DNA of 64,000 bases from Bog-473 sp963726005 (GTDB taxonomy: Bacteria; Actinomycetota; Acidimicrobiia; Acidimicrobiales; RAAP-2): NCBI GenBank assembly GCA_963726005.1, contig CAVSAT010000002.1, positions 682,001 through 746,000 on the forward strand. The letters run 5' to 3'. Shown here piece by piece: positions 58,001-64,000 of this stretch (position 1 is its first letter; the number at the start of each line of letters is the position of its first letter). The notes below the pieces were generated by a model. That model was not told where the DNA came from and did not search any database. It worked only from the letters and a program-made list of their open reading frames with translations. Position numbers and translations under genes: made by a program.

Positions 58001-58550
58001 TTACACGCTACCCTCGTGCGTTCGTTCATGCGTCCTCGCTACCGTAATTTCGACGCGCCAAGCCGATGGATCGACCGAGTCGGCAACGACCCCTCGGGCT
58101 GTCGCCCTGGCGACCAGGACGACCGCGAACAGCCACACTGCAGCCGCATGCATCGCGGTGACCACAGGCAGATTGCCCCGATCCGAAAGAGCTCGACGTA
58201 CACGAGATAGAGCACCGTCGCTGCACCCGCTCCCGACACGGTCCGTCGCAACCGGTCGACCCACGCGGCGGCAGGCGACCAGGCCCAAGGAACGGTGAGG
58301 GCGGTCACCACGATCGCCCAGACCAGCCCGATGACAGCCAGGGGGTCCCCCGATACGACGGACCAGCAACTGGTCGTCACCAGCGCGCAGTTGACGATCC
58401 CGGTGTCCGGGCAGCCGGCGCCGTCGGATCGGTGTAGTGCGCCGCCGTGAGATATGACGCAATGGCCACCGCCGTGAGGGAGAGGCCGAGCGACGCTACC
58501 TTCGCCCAGCCTGCGAAACGGAACGACGTCGGCATCATTGCCACGGTCAC
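58001..58550 (-). pseudogene. Vitamin K epoxide reductase-like (VKOR) membrane protein, frameshifted
   Basis: The frame from GTG 58550 has WAKVASLGLSLTAVAIASYL and stops being coherent after YTDPT. Frame 2 gives TTSCWSVVSGDPLAVIGLVW and LYLVYVELFRIGAICLW; the latter should continue with C-T-A-x-H. One missing base after CLW removes the second cysteine of the CxxC pair and moves the final helix (MHAAAVWLFAVVLVARATAR) into frame 3. Bacterial VKOR proteins reoxidise DsbA-like proteins for extracytoplasmic disulfide formation. The GTG overlaps the stop of the DUF929 gene. Confidence 0.72.
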
Positions 58551-58948
58551 GCCCCCAGCTTCTTTGCGATCGCCGTGATGGTTGGCGAGTCGCAGACGTT
58601 GCCGGGCTGATGGCCCGCGAGAGTGCAGATTACGACCGTGATGTTGTTGGCTGCCCCGTCGATCGCCTGTCCAACCTGGTTCGTCGGGTCGCTCAACTCG
58701 GCCGCGATCTGGGCCCGCGACAGACCCTGCACCTTCGGCGAGTAGCTGGCGCCGTTGATCACGAACCGGTTCCCGACGTCGAGGAACGGGATGCTCCCTG
58801 AGGCGTCGTAGGTTGACAGGAGCGAATTCTGGGCAGCCGGGCATAAGAACCCGGTGCCAGGATCGGTGCCCGGCAAGCGGATACGTGAGCCGAAGTCGCT
58901 GGCGCCCGGGTGGGGCCTACGCGCCGTCGCGATCCAGGTCGGCGCCAC
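58547..58948 (-). pseudogene. DUF929 thioredoxin-fold protein, C-terminal part only
   Basis: The frame contains LLSTYDASGSIPFLDVGNRF, NGASYSPKVQGLSRAQIAAE and NQVGQAIDGAANNITVVICT, which I recognise as the C-terminal half of DUF929 proteins, extracytoplasmic thiol-redox proteins found beside VKOR. The upstream half that should carry the YCPFC active site is missing; the frame upstream of residue 25 is unlike the family. The stop overlaps the VKOR start (GTGA), so the original pair was coupled. Truncation rather than a single-base error is indicated. Confidence 0.65.
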
Positions 58949-59093
58949 GACGCTGTACGTGCGTCGAACGGCCCGTCGCGACCGGGACCCTCTGGAAACG
59001 CGACTCGATTCGCCGGCGCCAGATCGTGTAGCACGTCACAAAACCGGTCACGAACAGCGCGCCGCACCCGACGATCAAGGTGAGCTCTGTCAT
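58917..59093 (-). CDS. Short membrane-anchored reading frame upstream of the DUF929 remnant
   Basis: A 58-residue frame from ATG 59093, with AGGGGAC upstream. MTELTLIVGCGALFVTGFVT starts a single hydrophobic helix followed by an Arg-rich cytoplasmic-type tail. Its end overlaps the start of the DUF929 frame. It could be a genuine small protein or the old membrane anchor of the truncated DUF929 protein. No family. Confidence 0.35.
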   Translation of the reverse strand: MTELTLIVGCGALFVTGFVTCYTIWRRRIESRFQRVPVATGRSTHVQRRGADLDRDGA

Positions 59094-59346
59094 CCGATGT
59101 CCCCTTGTGTGAGTCCCGTCGGCCTCCGATGACCGACGCTCCGCCTCACGGCGACACATGTGTTGACGACAGTGTGAGGGATCACGGGCGGCGCAGATAG
59201 GGGCGAAGGGCCTATCCACCAAAAATGCCAGGGGTTCCGACTGACGCGGCCGCAGAGGGTTGCGCACCAGGCCCCACCGCTGCCCCGCGGCCACCTGGTC
59301 CCGATCTGCGCTGACCTGGGAGTGGACCCTCGGCCGGTTCGGCCGC

Positions 59347-60675
59347 CTACGCCGCCCGAGGGCTGGCGGCGGGCGTCGCCACCTTGCGGGCCCAGGCGGC
59401 GACCAGTTGCAGCAGGCCCAGGTACACGGCGAGCACGATGAGGATAATCAGGAGGCTCCACCCGGTCAGGTTCCCACCGAAGACGAGGAAGAGCGCCGCC
59501 ACGGCGGCGCCGAGAATGCGCAGACCTTTCAGGTGCTCGAGAATCCAGCCGCCGGAGCGGCGCGCCCGGTCGGAGCCGGCCGCGGCGCGCCCGGCACCGG
59601 CTGTGAGCTCGTGGGCCTGGGTTCCCACCCAACGGGCGCCCTTGGCGCACGTCGAGCGGATCCAGACCGCATAGCGGGCCGGGCCGGCGACCCACGCGCC
59701 GAGGGCGACCAGGATCGTCACGAGCAGCGTCCAGCGCAGGTCGGTCTTGAGGAACCGGAGCATGGTGTCCCAGACCGACGCCGCGACGTCACGGTTGAAG
59801 CTATGACCAGCCTGGTTGATGAAGGTGATCCGGCCCAAGGAGAGCCCGGCCAGCAACAACAACGTGACGAGCGCCACCCCAATGGCGATGCGCAACAGGG
59901 TCTTGCGGTGGTCCAGGGCAATGAGAATGCCGAGGATCGCGAGGACCAGGGCGACGACCGGGATGACCCACTTCAGCTTGACGATGAGGTTGAACGCCCC
60001 GGTGAATTTGGAGACCTGCGATTTGGACACGACCGTGACACCGAGGCTGTCGCCCTTCGTCAGGATGGGCTTGAGCGGGTTGAAGAGCGTGACGCCACGC
60101 GCGTTGGCCTTGTCGATGAGGTTGTTGATGGCGGGCGTGGCGTTCACGACGATCCCGCCCCCCTTCTCGAGCTTCTTGGTGAGGGGAGATTGCTTGCCGG
60201 TCAGTATGTCCACCACTGCATCGTGGGTGTGCCGGTTCAAGGTGTCCCACAGCTGCCCGAACTTCGGGCTCTGGAAGACCTGGAGCGCCAGGCCGTACAC
60301 GTAGTTGTGCACCTGGTTCACGATGGGCGCCACGATCGGCTTCGCCTTCGGCGGCAGTGCCGCCGTCACCTTGTTCTGGACGATGTGGGTCGAGAAGAGC
60401 TCGTCGGTCGCCTTGGCCGCGAGGTGGTCCACGATGACGGGGTTCCGCGCCAACGGGGCCATGGTGGCGACGTACTGGTCGGTGTTGGTCACCGTGCGAA
60501 TCGCCCACACGGAGATCACCGACACCGGAATCAGGAGCGACGCGAGCACCACGAGTACCCACGCCGAAATCCGACGGGTCCGGGGCGCGCGGTGCGCCTT
60601 CTTCTTCGGAGCCTCCGGCTGCCCCGGCTCGCCCGGGGCGGCGTCGACTGGCTGGTCAGCGTCCATATCGCTCAT
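59347..60675 (-). CDS. Large membrane protein with an extracytoplasmic helical domain
   Basis: A 442-residue protein beginning MSDMDADQPVDAAPGEPGQ, an acidic/proline leader, then KKKAHRAPRTRR and a helix WVLVVLASLLIPVSVISVWA. Residues 65-240 form an extracytoplasmic domain with TVTNTDQYVATMAPLARNPV, typical of actinobacterial integral membrane proteins of unknown role with a dTNTDxYV start. Four helices follow (VIPVVALVLAILGILIAL and others). A basic tail ends it. I recognise the type but no function. Start chosen as ATG 60675. Confidence 0.75.
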   Translation of the reverse strand: MSDMDADQPVDAAPGEPGQPEAPKKKAHRAPRTRRISAWVLVVLASLLIPVSVISVWAIRTVTNTDQYVATMAPLARNPVIVDHLAAKATDELFSTHIVQNKVTAALPPKAKPIVAPIVNQVHNYVYGLALQVFQSPKFGQLWDTLNRHTHDAVVDILTGKQSPLTKKLEKGGGIVVNATPAINNLIDKANARGVTLFNPLKPILTKGDSLGVTVVSKSQVSKFTGAFNLIVKLKWVIPVVALVLAILGILIALDHRKTLLRIAIGVALVTLLLLAGLSLGRITFINQAGHSFNRDVAASVWDTMLRFLKTDLRWTLLVTILVALGAWVAGPARYAVWIRSTCAKGARWVGTQAHELTAGAGRAAAGSDRARRSGGWILEHLKGLRILGAAVAALFLVFGGNLTGWSLLIILIVLAVYLGLLQLVAAWARKVATPAASPRAA

Positions 60676-60751
60676 TTGGTCACCCACACCCCCAATGCCT
60701 AGCGCCAAAGTGCCCTGGTCCGCACGGACCACCAGGGTGTAGGACTAACCC

Positions 60752-60934
60752 ATGGACGAGGCCCGGAAGAGGCGGGGTGGCCCACGTGTGGTGGCCCTGA
60801 GCGCCCTCTCGGCGTTCTTTGCGCCCCTGGTCTTCGTCGGCATCATCGTGCTGCGCAAGGTCGATCGCCGCTTCACCGTCCATTGGCGCCAATGGAGCAA
60901 GCGCTTCCAGCACGAAATCGCACGCTGGAGCTGA
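60752..60934 (+). CDS. Small single-pass membrane protein
   Basis: A 60-residue frame: MDEARKRRGGPRVVALSALS, one hydrophobic helix (ending VGIIVLRKV), then a basic/aromatic tail (HWRQWSKRFQHEIARWS). It is divergent from the large membrane protein with a 76-bp gap. The positive-inside pattern is consistent with a real membrane protein. No family. Confidence 0.45.
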   Translation: MDEARKRRGGPRVVALSALSAFFAPLVFVGIIVLRKVDRRFTVHWRQWSKRFQHEIARWS

Positions 60935-61028
60935 TCTCCCGCCGACGACGAGCTCAGTCCGAAGCCCACCGCGCTCCGGGCGGGAACACAGCCCATCGGT
61001 CGCGGCAGACCCGGCGTACGCTGACTGC

Positions 61029-61514
61029 GTGTTGACCGGGCTGGCCCACAGCGCCATCTGCGTTCCCGACGTGAAGGCCGCCACACGTTGGTACGCCGAC
61101 GTCCTTGGTTTGCGTGTGCTGTCGCCGCCCTATCGCATGGAGGGTGACCAGATCGAGCGCGACATGGGCGAGCTCGTTCCTTCTCCCGTGGTCGTCACGG
61201 CCGCCATCGTCGGCTTCGGAAAGGACGACCGTGCGATTGAGCTCATCGAATACCCGGCCGCCAGCGTCGGCTCCCCGGTCCAAGGGCGGGCGTCGGTGAC
61301 GAAAATCGGCCTGACGCACGTGGGGATGGTCTGTGACGACATCGCGGCGACGAGGGCCGAGCTCGAAGGCCGCGGTGTCGAGTTCCTGACCTCCGGGGTC
61401 GCCGACGTAGCCGGGCTGAAGACGACCTGGTGCCGCGACCCCTGGGGGACGGTGATCATCCTTCTCGAGAAGAGCGAGGAGGGCCGGCCGTACTGGGGAC
61501 AGTTGATGCCCTAG
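61029..61514 (+). CDS. VOC-family protein, methylmalonyl-CoA-epimerase-like
   Basis: A 161-residue protein with two VOC modules: LAHSAICVPDVKAATRWYAD and GLTHVGMVCDDIAATRAELE. The putative metal ligands are His in each first strand (AHSAI and THVGM) and Glu (IELIEY and IILLEK), the standard HxxE arrangement of type I VOC metalloenzymes. The length and C-terminal WCRDPWGTVIILLE resemble epimerases or ring-cleavage enzymes; substrate unknown. GTG 61029 is used as start; the longer frame upstream overlaps the small membrane gene. Confidence 0.8.
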   Translation: MLTGLAHSAICVPDVKAATRWYADVLGLRVLSPPYRMEGDQIERDMGELVPSPVVVTAAIVGFGKDDRAIELIEYPAASVGSPVQGRASVTKIGLTHVGMVCDDIAATRAELEGRGVEFLTSGVADVAGLKTTWCRDPWGTVIILLEKSEEGRPYWGQLMP

Positions 61515-61681
61515 GCACGTCTGGGCGGCGCGTTGGCGGCACACGAACGGTCGCAGACCGACGAAACTCCGCCCGGCATGGAGTGCCACCGTCCACGAAA
61601 ACGCGTATTTGGGCGTTCAAATGAATATTTCGGCCCTCAAGGATGTGCATGGCAGGGCGCGCGTCGGCAACAATGGGCCCC

Positions 61682-62170
61682 ATGAACAAGCGAGAACTAG
61701 CCAAAGCCGTCGCAGTCCAAGCCGATGTGGAGTTGAAGACCGTCATCAGCGTCCTCGACGGGTTCACCGACGTCGTGACCGCTGTCGTTGCAAAGGGCGT
61801 GCCGATCTCCATTCCCGGCTTCGCCAAGTTCGTCAAGGTGGATCGCGTGGCCCGCATGGGCCGCAACCCGGCCACGGGCGAGGCAATCCGCATCAAGGCG
61901 TCGAAGAAGGCACGGATCACGCCCGTGAAGGCATTCAAGGACGCCGTCCTCGCCCCGGCAAAGGCACCCAAGCTGGTCAGGGGCGTCTACCCGACCAGCG
62001 ACGCGGCCGTCGCCGCCGCGGGCAAGTCCGCCGCCCCAGCGGCCGCCAAGGCGCCCGCCAAGAAGACCACCGCGCGCAAGGCGCCCGCCAAGAAGGCGGC
62101 GGCGCGTCGGGCGCCGGCCAAGAAGACCACGACGCGTCGGGCACCCGCCAAGAGGGTCGCCAAGAGGTAG
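61682..62170 (+). CDS. HU-family nucleoid protein with a Lys/Ala-rich tail (HupB-like)
   Basis: A 162-residue DNA-binding protein. Residues 1-95 are an HU domain: MNKRELAKAVAVQADVELKT and the arm region GRNPATGEAIRIKASKKARI. The C-terminal 65 residues are repeats of the type APAKKxxxRK/RR, as in mycobacterial HupB and histone H1-like tails, giving a very basic tail that compacts DNA. The HU domain lacks the usual GFGSF segment; it has SIPGFAKFVKV. The ATG at 61682 is used rather than the upstream MCMAGRAS. Confidence 0.9.
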   Translation: MNKRELAKAVAVQADVELKTVISVLDGFTDVVTAVVAKGVPISIPGFAKFVKVDRVARMGRNPATGEAIRIKASKKARITPVKAFKDAVLAPAKAPKLVRGVYPTSDAAVAAAGKSAAPAAAKAPAKKTTARKAPAKKAAARRAPAKKTTTRRAPAKRVAKR

Positions 62171-62271
62171 CGCGCACGCCCGGCGCCGAACCACTCGCGG
62201 ATCGGCCGCTCTCGGAGCCACATCACGCTCGGCTGTCGGCGAGCGACCCCGCATACCACGAGATCATCCGG

Positions 62272-62412
62272 GTGCACGATGAGGCCCAGCGCCTTGGAGC
62301 CGACACCTATGTCGACCCTTCCTCGGGGTTGGTGGTGCTGACAGCCAGCGCTCTGGCGCGCCGCGGCACGTGCTGCGCCTCCGGCTGTCGGCACTGCCCT
62401 TACGTGACGTGA
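62272..62412 (+). CDS. DUF5522 Cys-rich small protein (start uncertain)
   Basis: The frame ends YVDPSSGLVVLTASALARRG then TCCASGCRHCPYVT, the diagnostic CC-x3-C-x2-C block of DUF5522 proteins, probably metal- or Fe-S-binding. Homology continues upstream of GTG 62272 (HHARLSASDPAYHEIIR), but no ATG, GTG or TTG occurs in frame before the HU gene. Either an unusual start is used or there is a small indel upstream. The function is unknown. Confidence 0.6.
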   Translation: MHDEAQRLGADTYVDPSSGLVVLTASALARRGTCCASGCRHCPYVT

Positions 62413-62482
62413 GCCCGGGCAGGCAACAGGGCTGGCCCCGTATGCTCCAGGCTGCACTCGGCACAGACGAAATGGCCAGGGT

Positions 62483-63031
62483 ATGAGCGACACCGCACAG
62501 GGTCCCGGATGGTGGTTGGCATCCGATGGCTGGTGGTATCCGCCCGAGCTGTGGACCGTTCCGGGCGACACGGAACCGGTGGGGGTGGGGCCGCCACCAA
62601 ACCCGACGCGGGCCTTCTCGGAACCGGCGCCCGCGTACGGTCCCGGATCGGCATCCCCGGCTTACGGCAACGGCGCCCCTGGCCCGTACCCCTCGTACGG
62701 ATTGGCGCCATACCCGGGGTACGGCGCGGCGATCCTCCCGAAGACGAACGGATTGGCCATCGCCTCGCTGATCTGCTCGTGTGCGGGCCTGTTCTTCTTG
62801 CCTGCCATCTCGGGTATCGTCCTCGGCTTCGTCGCCCGAGCGCAGATCAGGCGGTCCAACGGGGCGCAGCGCGGTGACGGGCTCGCCATCGCCGGCATCG
62901 TCGTCGGATTCGGCTGGCTGGTACTGCTCGCCCTCGGGATCGCGCTGGGCGCCAGGAACACCACCAGCAGCGGCATCATCTCTTCCATGCTCGCCGGTGC
63001 CTGTTGGGGCACCGTCGGCCCCTACAGCTAG
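62483..63031 (+). CDS. DUF4190-type membrane protein with an aromatic N-terminal motif
   Basis: A 182-residue protein. It begins MSDTAQGPGWWLASDGWWYP, the WW-DGxWYPPE motif seen at the N-termini of actinobacterial membrane proteins (DUF2510-like). A Pro/Gly/Tyr-rich linker of about 60 residues follows (PYPSYGLAPYPGYGAA). Two helices, LAIASLICSCAGLFFLPAIS and LAIAGIVVGFGWLVLLALGI, flank the loop RAQIRRSNGAQRGDG, which is diagnostic for DUF4190. Role unknown. It precedes the dehydrogenase gene by 9 bp. Confidence 0.8.
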   Translation: MSDTAQGPGWWLASDGWWYPPELWTVPGDTEPVGVGPPPNPTRAFSEPAPAYGPGSASPAYGNGAPGPYPSYGLAPYPGYGAAILPKTNGLAIASLICSCAGLFFLPAISGIVLGFVARAQIRRSNGAQRGDGLAIAGIVVGFGWLVLLALGIALGARNTTSSGIISSMLAGACWGTVGPYS

Positions 63032-63040
63032 GAGCGCCAC

Positions 63041-64000
63041 ATGCAAGGTCTTCTCTACGGCGTCCGACCCGAACCGTGGACCCCGCCTGACGGCGCGAAC
63101 CATCTCATGACCGGACTCTCCCGCACGCCGATGCGGCTGCAGGAGCTCGACCGGCCCACGCCGATCAGAGACGACTGGGCCGTCGCCAAGACCCGCTTGA
63201 CGGGGATCTGCGGCTCCGACGCCAAGATGGTCTTCATGGACTTCGGCGACGACTTCGGCGACAGCGCGCTGAACGGATACTTCTCCTTCCCCACCGTGTT
63301 CGGGCACGAAGTTGTCGCCGACGTCGTGGAGGTCGGCCCCGCGGTCACGACGCTCAGCGTCGGGCAGCGGGTCGTCCTGAACCCGTGGCTGTCGTGCGGG
63401 CCTCGGGGCCTCGAGCCGCCGTGCCCTGCATGCCAGGACGGCGACTACAGCCTCTGCTGGCACTTCACGCAGGGCCCAATCGCACCGGGCATCCACACGG
63501 GCACCTCGAAGGACGCTCCCGGCGGCTTCGCCGACTACTTCCCGGCTCACGAGTCGATGCTCATTCCCGTGCCTGACGGCCTGAGCGACGAGGTGGCGGT
63601 CATCGGCGACCCCTTCGCCGTCTCGCTCCATTCGGTGACCCGCCATCCGCCACCGCCCGGAGGCAAGGCGCTCGTCTACGGAGGAGGAGCGCTGGGCAGC
63701 TGCGCGGTCGCCATCATCCGCGCCCTGTACCCCGACGTCGAGGTCATGGTCGTGGCCCGCTGGCCGGCCCAGGCCACCCTGGCCCGGCAGCTCGGTGCGA
63801 CCGTCATCGATCCCTTTCCTGTCGAGCAAGTGCTCGAGAAGGCCGCTGCGTGGTCCGGTGGCGTCCTGCAGAAGTTCGAGGGCAGCGCGCTCCCGATGGC
63901 GCATCCCGGGGGCGTCGACGTGGTGTACGACACGGTCGGCACGGCGCAGACGGCCGAGATCGGCGTCCGCTTGCTGAAGGCGCGCGGCACCATGGTCAAG
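63041..64000 (+). CDS. Zinc-dependent alcohol/polyol dehydrogenase (cut by window edge)
   Basis: The first 320 residues of a medium-chain dehydrogenase. GICGSDAK (Cys57) and VFGHEVVADVVEVGP (His89, Glu90) supply the catalytic zinc site. Cys119, 128, 131 and 139 (CPACQDGDYSLC) fit the structural zinc lobe. The nucleotide-binding Rossmann motif is VYGGGALGSCAVAIIRA. ATG 63041 has GGAG upstream. The open frame runs through the right edge without a stop. The loop between the catalytic cysteine and the HE pair is longer than in simple ADHs, so the substrate could be a sugar alcohol or glucose; not resolvable. Confidence 0.88.
   Translation, partial: MQGLLYGVRPEPWTPPDGANHLMTGLSRTPMRLQELDRPTPIRDDWAVAKTRLTGICGSDAKMVFMDFGDDFGDSALNGYFSFPTVFGHEVVADVVEVGPAVTTLSVGQRVVLNPWLSCGPRGLEPPCPACQDGDYSLCWHFTQGPIAPGIHTGTSKDAPGGFADYFPAHESMLIPVPDGLSDEVAVIGDPFAVSLHSVTRHPPPPGGKALVYGGGALGSCAVAIIRALYPDVEVMVVARWPAQATLARQLGATVIDPFPVEQVLEKAAAWSGGVLQKFEGSALPMAHPGGVDVVYDTVGTAQTAEIGVRLLKARGTMVK

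Overview
The window is high-GC DNA with short intergenic gaps and many GTG/TTG starts. It is most likely from an actinobacterium, and my best guess is class Acidimicrobiia. The reasons are the alpha2-type glycyl-tRNA synthetase, a FolP2-type pteroate synthase homologue, an F420-type LLM protein, an HU protein with a Lys/Ala-rich tail, a PAC2 protein, and degenerate 'WVASDGG'-type wall repeats. The lineage is an inference; there is no rRNA gene here.

Region 1 (1-37 kb) is conserved housekeeping DNA. It holds ppdK (partial), a MarR/ABC efflux locus, and a minus-strand chain uppS, small membrane protein, recO, hemW, glyS. Then come a hemerythrin gene, an O-acyltransferase with a GT-C-like membrane protein, dinG, and an ArsR-type regulator. 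Next is a tightly packed minus-strand run hrcA-dnaJ-rsmE-HIT-phoH-ybeY-corC-era headed by a CIRCE operator. lepA and rpsT are divergent. They are followed by flavin-type, AraC and VOC genes, holA-folP2-thioredoxin/TPR, a kinase-like/PAC2/F420 trio and leuS. Two essential genes here, glyS and rsmE, each carry one apparent single-base frameshift.

Region 2 (37-58.5 kb) is accessory DNA. It starts at tRNA-Ala(GGC), whose 3' 46 bp are repeated exactly at 41415-41460. These copies bound a 4.4-kb island with a 52-codon HTH gene, a truncated tyrosine-recombinase gene joined to what looks like an IS481-type transposase tail, a broken SGNH hydrolase gene with repeats, and a broken membrane protein gene. 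Beyond the island is a belt of polytopic membrane proteins and acyltransferases, probably for surface glycans. Three families each occur as an intact minus-strand copy plus a broken or truncated plus-strand copy. A C-terminal beta-sandwich-like tail is shared by the 9.7-kb acyltransferase and one of these families. Near the right end a truncated DUF929 gene is coupled to a frameshifted VKOR gene.

Region 3 (59-64 kb) returns to compact genes: a large membrane protein, a VOC protein, an HU-type nucleoid protein, a DUF5522 protein, a DUF4190-type membrane protein and a zinc alcohol dehydrogenase cut by the window end.

Most disruptions in region 2 are single-base indels, several in homopolymers, and the same kind occurs in glyS. 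Some may therefore be sequence errors. The truncations (integrase, DUF929, the 51.2-kb remnant) cannot be explained that way.
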